DNA of 64,000 bases, from positions 2,232,001-2,296,000 of the forward strand of contig NW_020650859.1 of NCBI RefSeq assembly GCF_003573695.1. The letters are read 5' to 3'. The notes under the pieces were generated by a model. That model made no database searches, was not told the origin of the DNA, and was given only the letters and a program-made list of their open reading frames with translations. A program made the position numbers and the translations under genes. Of the stretch, positions 19,700-31,716 are shown piece after piece; position 1 is the first letter of the stretch; each line of letters starts with the position of its first letter. This stretch comes from Papaver somniferum. Its lineage: Eukaryota > Streptophyta > Magnoliopsida > Ranunculales > Papaveraceae.

Positions 19700-21742
19700 T
19701 GATGAATGCCAAATATTGTATATATTTATCCCTTTTTGTTGGCATTTAACTCATCTTTTATGCATTAATTCTACATTTTATCCCATATTCTGTATTTTCA
19801 TTGTTTTCGAGAATAAATATTTTTATTAATTAATTTTGCATTTTTAGGTAATAAATAAAGTTCGGATGAGTCGCGGAGCGAAATAGAGCAGAAAAGTAGT
19901 GAAAAGCCGGGAGAAATCACGCAAGGAAGCCGCGAAGAATGGTGCGCACAACCTCATTTTCTACACACAAAAGCGCCTCCGTTCTCAGCCATCAGATCAG
20001 TTCTCAGAAGCATCCAACGGTCGCTCCTTCATGGAGCATCAAAATCTGAAGTCTCTGCCAAGCACCACAGCGCTGAAATTCCAAGCCTTCAGATTAGATG
20101 GTAGTTGAATCCAACGGTCGATCCCTTGCTGTTCATCAACGTTTGATATCTCCGCCTTACACTACAACACCTAACCCCATCTAGAGCCGTTAACTTCGTT
20201 GTATAAAAAAATCCAGCGGTCGCTACAAGCTTCACTTCATCTCACCGTCCGATTGATCTTTCATCTCCCTATCCCACGGCTCAGCGTCGCAGATCATCAA
20301 ACTCGATACACTCGCCTCACACCCTAGCGACCGAGCACCTACACCTCAAACAAACGCACCCTTCCCTTTCTCCTTCGAACCATCTCCTCCATCACCCCCT
20401 CTGCAGAACCGCCATGCCCCGTACCACCACCATGTCCGTCTCCATCACCACCACCTCACCCCAAATCACTCCACTATTTTCTCCCCAAATCACTCTACCT
20501 ATACCCATCATCACTATCACGTTTTACATCAACTAATCTCCTCAATTTATCATCTCTGCCGACTGAAACCCTAGGTGAGAAATTGAAGATATAAGTTGAT
20601 GTTAGAGCAGCAATTGGAGCGGGAGATGACTCAGGAAGAGAAATAGAAGGATGGGTCGACGAGATGGAGCGAGAATTTCATCAACAGTAGGTAAATTAAT
20701 TTTTCACCAAAACCTAATTTTACTGACTTTGGGAAAAATTGGGGAAAACCAAAATTATGTGTATGGGGTATAAATGGGTGTTGGGGGAAGTATTAGAAAG
20801 ACACTATTTACCTCTCTGGACTAGCCAGTAGAGAATTTGCTAAAATTTTATGAACTTCAAATTTCAGTGTTTTTCTCAGTTAACAGTTGCAAGTTGCTTA
20901 TGTGTTGAGTTATCTGATATGTTGCTAGTTATGTATGAATTATCTATGTTAGTGTATGTATGTTGCCACTTCATGGTTAGCATGAGCTAATCAGCTTCAG
21001 GCCAAGGCTCAGTGAAGCCTTGTGCACTGTCAAGTGTGAATGATCTAGGATAGTTACTTCCTGTTGCTGTGTTTTGATTGTGCAAATGAGAGATACCAAT
21101 GCTCATAGAGCCTGTGATTGGCTGTACTGTCAAAAGACAGCCAATGCTAGGGGTAGACTAGTGAGCAATTTGGTGTTCTTCCATTTCTAGATGTATGCTT
21201 AGGAACAAACATAACCTAGAAACATGTCACTTGATTAGGACACAAGGTGGACCATATGCCTTGGCTTACCCACCACTTCTCTTTCAGTCAATTATAATTT
21301 CAGTCCTGTGTGTTTGCTTCCTGATCAGTTATTTTCTTCAGTTAATTTTATTGCTTTTTATTTTCTTGCACCTTGTAGCTTTTGTGCACTGAAGTCAGTG
21401 CATAATCCTCACCCTGCCCTTGGCTGCCAAGCCTTGGTTATTTGCTGCTTTTCTTGGCTGTTTCTTTGCTGCTTTACTTTCCAAGCCTTGGTTCCTTGTC
21501 TGTTATCTTTCCCTGCTGTGGTTCTTAGCCTGTTTCTCTATTGCTTTACCTTGCATTCTTGTTTGTATGCCTGAAACCTTGTTTGCCTTTAGCTCACTGC
21601 CATAGTGCATTGCCACTCTTATTAGCCTAGGAAAACTTCTTATATGCTCCTCTCCCTGTGGACAAACCCCTACTCACCCTTTTATTACAAATCTTGACCT
21701 TGTATACTTGCAAGCTTTTGTGTGTCTTTGCATTTCACACCA
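19700..21742 (+). repeat. 5' LTR of Athila 1 (2043 bp)
   Basis: It starts TGATGAATGCC and ends TTTCACACCA. A TATA-like GGGTATAAATGGG at about 20768 could be the promoter. Three or four CCA(A/G)CGGTCG motifs lie in its first 600 bp. Confidence 0.95.
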
Positions 21743-21748
21743 AGTTTT

Positions 21749-21766
21749 TGGCGCCGCTGCCGGGGA
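21749..21766 (+). other. primer-binding site of Athila 1 (tRNA-Asp type)
   Basis: TGGCGCCGCTGCCGGGGA lies six bases after the 5' LTR. This is the tRNA-Asp-complementary site typical of Athila-like elements, with one likely change in the centre. Confidence 0.85.
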
Positions 21767-22683
21767 GCTGGCTGCCATATTTTTTGAAGTTTTCAGAGTC
21801 TGCTGCTGTTGTTGGCCCTGCCAAGTTGCTGCTGTTGCTGTTGCTTGCTGCCAACTGAAGCTGCCTAGCTGCTGCTGCAACTGCAAGTGTTGCTCTGCTG
21901 CTGCCAACTGCTGAGCTGCTGCCAAGCTTGCTGCTGCTGCTGCTCTGCTGGTGCTGTTGCTGCCAAGCTGTTCCTGTTGCCAAGTTGCTGCCAACTGCTG
22001 CCAACTGCTGCTGCTGGGCCTGTGCAACTTCCTCTGAACTGGGCTTGAACCAACTGAGCTGGGCTCAGTAACCTTAACTGTTCTTGGGCTTGCAACTTCA
22101 GCTGGGCTCCGTTGCTGCTGCTGCTGGGCTCTGCTACACTTGCTGCTGCTGGGCTTGGACGTGAGCTGCTAGGACGATCCTAAAGCCCAACTGGGCCTTG
22201 CAACTAAAAGGGGACTAAAAGCCTATTTTTGGGCTTCCCTCCAAAAACAAGTAAGCCTAACCCATGAGTTAACCCACTTGGGTCTCATTTAAATTCAAAT
22301 TTGGGCTTGTAATAATTTATTTAATTATTTATTTTGGGTTTGTAATAATTTTTTATTTTCTTTTTCTTTTTTTTATATTTGGGATTGTAATAATTTTTTA
22401 TTTTCTTTTTTGTTTTTCTTTATTTTTCTTTTATTTTTCTTTTTTCTTTTATGGGCTTGTTTTAATTATTATTATTGTTTTTATTTTTTTTATGAGTTGT
22501 GATAATTTATGCTAGGTTTAGTTCAAAATTTTTTTTCCAAAGCCCAAAATTTGTAAACCAAAAAAACAAAATCCCTTCTTTAAACCAAAACCCATTCAAA
22601 AACCAAATCTTCATAACCCTTGGGCCAAATTGTTTCCGATTGCTCTGTCTGACCAACATGTTAGTTAAGGTACCTACTAGGAC
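21767..22683 (+). repeat. CTG-rich untranslated leader of Athila 1
   Basis: Between primer site and gag, positions 21790-22190 are dominated by imperfect GCTGCTGTTGC and GCTGGGCTTG units. After this comes a T-rich tract (22310-22500) with TTTTTCTTTTAT repeats. Glutamine/alanine-rich frames on the other strand and leucine-rich frames on this strand are by-products of the repeat. Confidence 0.75.
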
Positions 22684-24015
22684 ATGATTGTGACCTACAG
22701 AGACCATACAAACAGACTTGTTAGAATTAACCCAGACGAACCTATCGAAATTCTAAGTTCTGAGGGAGACAGTCCAGATCAACCAGAAACAATGGGAGAA
22801 CCACGTACCCTCAAGGATTATATGTACCCAACTAGAGCCAGTCAACCGTCCTGTATTTTGCTGCCCGAGGCTAATGGCCATTATGAGCTGAAATCTAGCA
22901 CAATACAGATGCTTCCTATTTTTAGAGGTGTTGAGAATGAAAACCCTTACCACCACGTGAGAGAATTCGAGGAAATTTGTGGAACTCTGCGTTTCACTCA
23001 AATGACCGACGAAACCCTGAAGTTAAGGCTTTTTCCTTTTTCCCTGAAAGATAAGGCAAAGGCCTGGCTCTATGCTTTACAGCCTCAATCCATCATGACA
23101 TGGGATGACCTCACAAAGGAGTTTTTCAAAAAGTTTTTCCCGAACCACAAGACTGCGACAATTCGTCAAAGTCTGAATAGCTTTGTGCAATTAGAAGGTG
23201 AGACCTTAGCTAGATACCTGGAGAGATTCAATGAATTATTGCTCCAATGTCCCCATCATGGTTTTGAGAAATGGAGACTTGTGCAAATTTTGTATGAGGG
23301 TCTATATGTGTCCACCCGAACAACGGTTGAGTCGATGTGTAATGGTCTATTCGTAGATAAAACTGCTGACGCGTCTTGGGACTTCTTGATTGAAGTAGCT
23401 GAAAAGACGCAACAGTGGGAATCCATCCGTGAAACCAGAAAGACTACATCCGAAGCAAAGGCTTTTAGGATTGAAGCGGATTTTGAGGGTAGAGCAAACA
23501 TGGCATCAATAGTTAGGAGATTAGAAGAGTTAGAACTACATAAAAATTCAAAACCTTCCACCACTACTCTCCGAGAACATGTCGCTTCATCTGTTTGTGC
23601 TGCTTGTAACGACCCCAACCATCAATTCCAAAATTGTCCAGATTTGCTTGCAGTCCAGGAGTCTAGGCTTGAACAGGCACATGCCATGTTTCAAAACCAG
23701 AGCATAACCCTTATTCACAGACCTACAATCCAGGATGGAGAAACCACCCTAACTTTTCATGGTCAAAAGGACCCACTCAAGGAGGACCATCTCAAATCAA
23801 GCATCAATCAGAGCTATCAAAACATCAAAACAATCAGGGATATCAGAACAATCAAGGTTATCAACACCCGAGAAACCCTCAACAACAATCAAACTCTCAA
23901 CAACAATCATATCCTCAACACAATACCGACAAGAGATTATCCACCTAGAGGAAATGTTCCAGAGTTTGATGCAAAGTCAGAAAAATCTAGATCAAAAGAT
24001 GGATCAAATATGTGA
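22684..24015 (+). pseudogene. Athila 1 gag region
   Basis: The frame from ATG 22684 encodes a retrotransposon Gag. A retrotrans_gag-type core lies at about residues 75-190 (LFPFSLKDKAKAWLYALQP, then FFKKFFPNHKT, then FVQLEGETLARYLERFNELL). A CX2CX4HX4C zinc knuckle is near residue 305 (CAACNDPNHQFQNC). Comparison with element 2 shows a missing A in the run at about 23694 and an extra A at about 23778. From there the true Gly/Asn/Gln-rich Gag tail is lost from this frame, and the last ~100 residues are out of frame. The first ATG after the leader is used. Confidence 0.88.
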
Positions 24016-25180
24016 GAGAGAAAAGGGTAAACTTCCGAGCCAACCCCAACAAAATCCAAAGAGGATATTTCAAACAGGCACAACATCCTGCACTGAAACC
24101 TCACCTGATCAAATCCATGCCATTACCACCCTCCGAAGTGGTAAAGTCATCGAGAACAACGTGGGCGAACCTAATGAATCTGATACAAATTCCACGCTGT
24201 CTCCACAACCCCAGAAAACCAAAGAATCTGAGCAAGTTGGAAAATCTGACAATTCTACTGCTGTGAATGTCCCTTTGCCAACTCATCTTCCTGTTGCTCC
24301 ATTTCCTCAAAGATTGATCTATCAACAGAAAAGTACCCATTACAATGAGATGTTAGATCTGTTCAAGAGAGTCAACATCAACATTCCTTTTCTTGAAGCA
24401 ATCAAGCAAATCCCTGCTTATGCCAAATTCCTCAAAGACTTGTGTACTCAAAAGCGCAAGCTCAATGTGCAAAAACGTGCTTTCTTAGCTGAGCAGGTGA
24501 GTTCCATCATTCTGAACAAAACTCCACCCAAGTTTAGGGATCCAGGATGTCCAACAATTTCTTGCACTATAGGAGAACACACGGTCAATAAAGCGTTATT
24601 AGACCTAGGTGCAAGTGTTAACCTACTGCCATATTCTGTTTATGAGCAGTTAGGTCTTGGGGAGTTGAAACCAACATCTATCACTCTACAACTGGCAGAC
24701 CGATCTGTCAAGATTCCTCGTGGAGTGGTCGAAGATGTTTTGATCAAGGTTGACAAATTCTATTTTCCCGTAGACTTCATTGTCTTAGACACTCAACCTG
24801 TACAAAACCCAGACTGTCACATTCCTGTCATCTTAGGACGTCCTTTCTTGGCTACGTCCAACGCGATCATCAACTGTCGGAATGGAGTGTTGAAACTGTC
24901 TTTTGGTAACATGACGGTAGAATTGAATGTGTTCGATATTAGTCAACAACCTGTGAATCTTGATGATGATGATGTGCATGAAGTTAATATGATTGAAGGA
25001 TTAATGCAAGATTCGTTGACTAACATTCTATCCGTCGACCCCTTTCAAGCATGTATGGAGAACTTTAACCCTGATTCTATGATGATGCATACTGTAGTGA
25101 CGTCCTATCTCTGCTCGAATCTGTACCTCAAATGGACGTCACTGAAAGGAAATATGAAGTGGAACACCCCTATTCTCTGA
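24016..25180 (+). pseudogene. Athila 1 protease region
   Basis: This belongs to the second-frame ORF running 23759-25180. It has a proline/lysine-rich linker and then an aspartic protease of the Athila kind (LLDLGASVNLLPYSVYEQLG, catalytic Asp at 24602). Downstream are the strands ending VILGRPFLATSNAII. Near 25079 one C is missing relative to element 2, and the frame is lost at 25180, just before the reverse transcriptase. Confidence 0.88.
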
Positions 25181-25223
25181 TTCCAAGCTTATTCCATCCA
25201 TTGTTGAGCCACCCAAGCTTGAA

Positions 25224-26774
25224 TTGAAAACATTGCCTAGTACGTTGAAGTACGCATTCCTAGGTTCTTCTGATACTTTACCTGTCATTATTTCATCATG
25301 TTTAGACACGGAACAGGAAAGTAAGCTTTTAGAAGTACTTAAGGAACACAAAGAGGCCTTAGGATGGACCATCTCAGATCTCAAAGGAATTAGTCCCACC
25401 ATTTGCATGCACCACATTAACCTTGAAGAGAATGCCAAACCATCGAGGGAAATGCAAAGGAGACTTAATCCTAACATGAGAGATGTAGTCAAAGGAGAGA
25501 TCCTGAAACTACTTGATGCGGGTATCATATACCCAATTCCCGATAGCAAATGGGTTAGTCCCATTCAAGTTGTGCCTAAGAAGTCAGGCATTACTGTTGT
25601 TCAGAACGACAAGAATGAATTAGTCCCTACTCGTACAACCACAGGATGGCGAGTATGCATCGACTACAGGAAGTTGAACACAGTAACAAGGAAGGATCAC
25701 TTCCCGCTCCCTTTCATTGACCAAATGCTAGAACGTGTGTCTGGACACAGTCACTACTGTTTTCTAGATGGCTTTTCCGGTTATAACCAAATTCACATTG
25801 CTCCGGAAGATCAGGAAAAAACTACATTCACGTGTCCATTTGGGACGTTTGCTTATAGACGTATGCCCTTCGGGTTGTGTAATGCACCTGCTACTTTTCA
25901 GCGTTGCATGATGAGCATTTTTTCTGACATGATAGATAGTTTTCTCGAGATCTTTATGGATGATTTCTCTGTTTTTGGTTCCTCGTTTGACGAATGTTTG
26001 AAGCATCTTGCCCTCGTGATATCCAGATGTAAAGAAAAGAACCTTGTTCTAAATTGGGAAAAATGCCATTTTATGGTGAATTCAGGAATAGTTCTAGGAC
26101 ACATCATCTCAGAGAAAGGAATTGAAGTGGATAAAGCTAAAGTTGACCTCATTCAACATCTACCACAACCTTGCTCTGTGAAGGAGATCAGATCATTTCT
26201 AGGTCATGCTGGTTTTTACCGGCGATTCATCAAAGATTTCAGCAAAATCTCCAGACCTCTGTGCAGTCTTCTCTCCAAAGATGTTGCCTTCAATTTCGAT
26301 GCTGCTTGTGTGAAGGCATGGGAGGAATTAAAAACCCTTCTCACCACCGCTCCTATAGTCCGACCACCCGATTGGAAGCTTCCGTTCGAACTCATGTGTG
26401 ATGCCTCTGATTATGCTGTTGGTGCTGTTTTAGGACAGCGAGTTGATAGACTACCATATGTGATATACTATGCTAGCAAAACCCTTAATGATGCCCAACT
26501 CAATTATTCAACTACCGAGAAGGAATTGCTTGCCGTCGTTTTCGCATTAGACAAGTTTAGATCTTATCTGATAGGGTCTAAGATCATCATATACACAGAC
26601 CATGCGGCTTTGAAGTATCTTCTTTCCAAGAAGGATGCTAAAGCTCGCCTTATTCGATGGATACTCTTATTACAGGAATTCGATCTCGAAATCCGTGATA
26701 AGAAAGGTTGTGAGAATGTGGTTGCTGATCATTTGTCTAGATTAACTTTAGAGTCTATTGATGAATTGAGCTGA
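25224..26774 (+). pseudogene. Athila 1 reverse transcriptase and RNase H (516 aa)
   Basis: Reverse-transcriptase motifs appear in order: [20 protein letters not shown], then [11 protein letters not shown], then [14 protein letters not shown], then FMDDFSVFG (Met-Asp-Asp near residue 246), then a thumb/connection ending [12 protein letters not shown]. RNase H follows ([15 protein letters not shown], then [17 protein letters not shown], then [12 protein letters not shown]). The enzyme core looks complete. The frame ends Glu-Leu-Ser-stop at 26774, whereas the expected continuation lies one frame away. The same break is in element 2. Confidence 0.9.
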
Positions 26775-28115
26775 TTAGAGAATCATTCCCAGATGAACAG
26801 CTGATGTCTATCTCAGACCTTCCTTGGTTTGCTGATATTGTTAACTACCTCGCTACAGGTAGGATGCCCTCACGTTGGTCGAGACAAGACCGCTCTAAAT
26901 TCCTGGCTGAAGTCAAACATTTCCTTTGGGATGACCCATATTTGTTTAAGTACTGTCCAGACCAAATCATTAGGAGATGTGTCCCCAACACTGAACAGAA
27001 ATGTGATATCTTTCTGTCATGACCAAGCATGTGGAGGCCATTTCAGTGCCAAGAAAACCGCTGCAAAGATCTTGCAGTGTGGATTCTATTGGCCATCATT
27101 GTTCAAGGATTGCCATGATTATTGTGTTGCTTGTGAACGCTGTCAAAAGCTAGGAAGCATTTCGAGGAGAAACATGATGCCATTGAACCCCATTTTGATT
27201 GTGGAGATTTTTGATGTTTGGGGGATAGACTTCATGGGTCCATTTCCCATGTCTGACAGCAAGTTGTACATCCTAGTCGCAGTTGATTACGTTTCTAAGT
27301 GGGTAGAAGCCATAGCAACCAGAACAAATGACCACAAGGTGGTACTTTCATTTCTAAAGGAGAACATATTTTCACGTTTTGGTACCCCTAGAGCTATCAT
27401 CAGTGACGGCGGTTCACATTTTCGTAACAAGTACTTTGAGTCTTTAGTACGCAAGTATGGCATAACTCACAAGGTTGCTACTCCGTACCACCCTCAGACT
27501 AGTGGACAAGTGGAAGTGTCTAATAGGGAAATTAAGCACATTCTGGAGAAGACGGTCAACCCGTCCAGGAAAGATTGGTCATTGAGATTGAATGATGCTT
27601 TGTGGGCCTATAGAACAGCTTATAAGACACCAATTGGCATGTCCCCCTATCGTCTAGTGTATGGAAAGCCGTGCCATCTACCTGTGGAATTAGAACATCG
27701 TGCCTACTGGGCAATCAAAGAGCTGAACTTTTCTCTGGACGAAGCTGGAATTCAACGGAAACTTCAACTCAACGAGTTGGAAGAATTGAGAAATGAGGCT
27801 TATGACAGTGCCAAGCTGTACAAGCAGAAGATGAAGATATTTCATGACAAGCGTATTCTGCGCAAATCCTTCACTCCTGGTCAGAAAGTCTTGCTGTATG
27901 ACTCCCGATTACATCTTTTTCCAGGAAAACTGCGTTCCAGATGGAAGGGTCCGTACCTAGTACGCACAGTTTTTCCTCATGGAGCTGTAGAGTTGGAGGA
28001 TGTCTCCAACAAGAACGTTTTCAAAGTCAACGGGCAGAGATTAAAGCCATTCCTTGAGCCATTTCCACCCGACATTGAAACAACCGACCTGGAGGACCCA
28101 GTCTATGTGGACTAA
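26775..28115 (+). pseudogene. Athila 1 integrase region
   Basis: Integrase reading begins in the second frame near 26780 ([17 protein letters not shown]) and moves to the third frame at about 27000, where two bases are missing relative to element 2. From there it is open to 28115. The H-H-C-C zinc site ([15 protein letters not shown]) and the DDE triad are visible: Asp in GIDFMGPF, Asp in ISDGGSHF, Glu in [14 protein letters not shown]-terminal region ends PVYVD with no chromodomain. The catalytic residues are intact but the frame is not. Confidence 0.88.
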
Positions 28116-28944
28116 ACTGGTCCACTCTTTCCCTAAATAACCAAAAAGTTTTCCAAATGTTTCCCTAAAAACCAAAATTTTTCGTTTTCCCATCAAAACC
28201 AAATTTTCTTGTAGATAATGTGTTAGTTAAATTTCCTTTTGTATATATTTGTGCTCATCCATTGTGACTCTAATATGATGGATTTTTGCCTTGAAATAAC
28301 GGAGTTTTAATCGAGCTACCCCGTACAATCGGGTATTCTCTCTCCTTTTACTCTACTCAGCATGTTCCTCTTCATATATTGTTTTATAATTCTTTCCATA
28401 TTTTGAAACATTGAGGACAATGTTTAGTTTAGGTTTGGGGGTATAGAGTAGATACCATGATAATTTGCCATAATTGAAAACGAACTCCTTCTTCTTTTTG
28501 AAAAAAATTGAAAAATTCCAAAAAAATTGAAAAATCAAAATTGAAAAAATTAAAAAATGAAAAAATCATAAAAATGGAGCTCATTTACCTTGAAATGTTG
28601 ACTCTTGTGCAAATATGTATTTTTATTAGGAGTCTTAGTCTAGATATTTAGGCACCCTGCTAGCACAATTCACATAGTGATAAGAAATTTGCACGCACGA
28701 TCTACCAATACATGTATGGCCTCGATCTTCAAGGTGTTTGATAGGAAGTTACGATTGCCAATCACTTTAGAATACTGAACGAAACTGACTAGCTTGTTCT
28801 TTGGTTGGTTGGGATAGAAGGTGGAGGTTACATTAAGAAAGACAACCATCGAATTTAACTGGGTGCATCAAAAAGGGCTACCTCTTGCAAAGTGTCATGT
28901 AATCTTTTGTTTCCTTTTGTATGTATCAAAAGTGTTTCCTTGTT

Positions 28945-28982
<38 letters not shown>

Positions 28983-28994
28983 GATGTATATATT

Positions 28995-29041
<47 letters not shown>

Positions 29042-29676
29042 CAGAAAAATACAAAAAAATCAAGTATTTATCAATTCCATCATCTCTTGTTCCAAAAATA
29101 AAAGAGAATTGTCAATGTAAATAAGAGTCATGTAAATAGTCATCTTTTGTGTTTTTGTGTTAAGCAAGGAGGGTGTATGCCATTGATGTACAACGCGAGA
29201 ATTGTGAAATACCTCCAACTCATTCACAATTCTCGTAAAGTCCGGACAGCTAGCTAGATTTCGACCTCAGTTCTTAGCCTGAGAAACTATCTCTTGGTGA
29301 TTAGTAGTCATGACTTCAGATCTTTCTTTACACATGTGTAGATACACTTTACACTCTTATCACATGTCTTATTTGTTATCAGTGTGGCTAGGATTGTGCC
29401 TTCGATAGCTAGATTGACATCTCCATTTTGCTGTGAGCTTAACTGTTTTGCACATGTCACGTTTGATGGAATCTGAGCTTATATTTTGTCCTAGGTTTGT
29501 AGGTACCTCTGGTAAACCTTCACGAGACTTCAACTCGTCCACTAGGGACACTTAGTGGTTTAAAAGGCTTAGTGCATACGCTAAATGCATTCGAGAGACC
29601 AGCGACAGTGGTATAGTTAGGATTTCCTTAGTTTTGTTTTACTTGAGGACAAGTAAAATTCAGGTTTGGGGGTATT
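28116..29676 (+). other. Athila 1 3' non-coding region with A-tracts and polypurine tract
   Basis: There is no env-like frame. Two pure A tracts lie at 28946-28981 and 28996-29038. A polypurine-like motif TTGAGGACAA followed by AGGTTTGGGGGTA occurs twice, at 28411-28443 and just before the 3' LTR (29643-29674). The second is the functional plus-strand primer position. Confidence 0.8.
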
Positions 29677-31716
29677 TGATGAGTGCCAAATATGTATATA
29701 TTTATCCCTTTTTGTTGGCATTTAACTCATCTTTTATGCATTAATTCTACATTTTATCCCATATTCTGTATTTTCATTGTTTTCAAGAATAAATATTTTA
29801 TTAATTAATTTTGCATTTTTAGGTAATAAATAAAGTTCGGATGAGTCGCGGAGCGAAAAGAGCAGAAAGTAGTGAAAAGCCGGGAGAAATCACGCAAGGA
29901 AGCCGCGAAGAATGGTGCGCACAACCTCATTTTCTACACACAAAAGCGCCTCCGTTCTCAGCCGTCAGATCAGTTCCCAAAAGCATCCGATGGTCGCTCC
30001 TTCATAGAGCATCAAAATCTGAAGTCTCTGCCAAGCACCACAGCGCTGAAATTCCAAGCCTTCAGATTAGATGGTTGTTGAATCCAACGGTCGCTCCCTT
30101 GCTGTTCATCAACGTCTGATATCTCCGCCTTACACTACAACACCTAACCCCATCTAGAGCCGTTAACTTCGTTGTATAAAAAAATCCAGCGGTCGCTACA
30201 AGCTTCACTTCATCTCACCGTCCGATTGATCTTTCATCTCCCTATCCCACGGCTCAGCGTCGCAGATCATCAAACTCGATACACTCGCCTCACACCCTAG
30301 CGACCGAGCACCTACACCTCAAACAAACGCACCCTTCCCTTTCTCCATCGAACCATCTCCTCCATCAACTCCCTCTGCAGAACCACCATACTCTGTACCA
30401 CCACCATGTCCGTCTCCATCACCACCACCTCACCCCAAATCACTCCACTATTTTCTCCCCAAATCACTCTACCTATACCCATCATCACTATCACGTTTTA
30501 CATCAACTAATCTCCTCAATTTCTCATCTCTGCCGACTGAAACCCTAGGTGAGAAATTGAAGATATAAGTTGATGTTAGAGCAGCAATTGGAGCGGGAGA
30601 TGACTCAGGAAGAGAAATAGAAGGATGGGTCGACGAGATGGAGCGAGAATTTCATCAACAGTAGGTAAATTAATTTTTCACCAAAACCTAATTTTACTGA
30701 CTTTGGGAAAAATTGGGGAAAACCAAAATTATGTGTATGGGGTATAAATGGGTGTTGGGGGAAGTATTAGAAAGACACTATTTACCTCTCTGGACTAGCC
30801 AGTAGAGAATTTGCTAAAATTTTATGAACTTCAAATTTCAGTGTTTTTCTCAGTTAACAGTTGCAAGTTGCTTATGTGTTGAGTTATCTGATATGTTGCT
30901 AGTTATGTATGAATTATCTATGTTAGTGTATGTATGTTGCCACTTCATGGTTAGCATGAGCTAATCAGCTTCAGGCCAAGGCTCAGTGAAGCCTTGTGCA
31001 CTGTCAAGTGTGAATGATCTAGGATAGTTACTTCCTGTTGCTGTGTTTTGATTGTGCAAATGAGAGATACCAATGCTCATAGAGCCTGTGATTGGCTGTA
31101 CTGTCAAAAGACAGCCAATGCTAGGGGTAGACTAGTGAGCAATTTGGTGTTCTTCCATTTCTAGATGTATGCTTAGGAACAAACATAACCTAGAAACATG
31201 TCACTTGATTAGGACACAAGGTGGATCATATGCCTTGGCTTACCCACCACTTCTCTTTCAGTCAATTATAATTTCAGTCCTGTGTGTTTGCTTCCTGATC
31301 AGTTATTTTCTTCAGTTAATTTTATTGCTTTTTATTTTCTTGCACCTTGTAGCTTTTGTGCACTGAAGTCAGTGCATAATCCTCACCCTGCCCTTGGCTG
31401 CCAAGCCTTGGTTATTTGCTGCTTTTCTTGGCTGTTTCTTTGCTGCTTTACTTTCCAAGCCTTGGTTCCTTGTCTGTTATCTTTCCCTGCTGTGGTTCTT
31501 AGCCTGTTTCTCTATTGCTTTACCTTGCATTCTTGTTTGTATGCCTGAAACCTTGTTTGCCTTTAGCTCACTGCCATAGTGCATTGCCACTCTTATTAGC
31601 CTAGGAAAACTTCTTATATGCTCCTCTCCCTGTGGACAAACCCCTACTCACCCTTTTATTACAAATCTTGACCTTGTATACTTGCAAGCTTTTGTGTGTC
31701 TTTGCATTTCACACCA
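29677..31716 (+). repeat. 3' LTR of Athila 1 (2040 bp)
   Basis: It starts TGATGAGTGCC and ends TTTCACACCA, nearly identical to the 5' copy, and is followed by the second GATTA. Confidence 0.95.

Larger units (their letters stand above)
19700..31716 (+). mobile_element. Ty3/gypsy Athila-type LTR retrotransposon, element 1
   Basis: A full-length 12.0-kb insertion with LTRs 19700-21742 and 29677-31716, target duplication GATTA, a primer site for tRNA-Asp, a CTG-rich leader, gag-pol with reverse transcriptase before integrase, a 1.56-kb non-coding stretch and a polypurine tract. Protease motif DLGAS, FMDDF reverse transcriptase and the tRNA-Asp primer site fit the Athila lineage. The LTRs differ at only about twenty sites by eye, so insertion is recent. 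Gag-pol is broken by small indels and there is no env-like frame. It lies inside a reverse-transcriptase gene, whose reading continues on the other side. Confidence 0.95.

Noticed and set aside
20312..20580. Short frames in the Athila LTRs (also at 30.3, 51.0 and 60.9 kb)
   Set aside because: The same frames recur in each LTR copy and reflect LTR sequence, not genes.
21674..22095. Minus-strand Gln/Ser/Ala-rich frames
   Set aside because: They arise from the CTG-rich leader repeat of Athila 1; the element is transcribed on the plus strand and no domain is present.
26804..27030. Separate small gene before the integrase
   Set aside because: It is the integrase N-terminus in another frame; element 2 shows the uninterrupted reading.
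28821..29124. Frames with long lysine runs
   Set aside because: They are translations of pure A tracts in the Athila 3' non-coding region.
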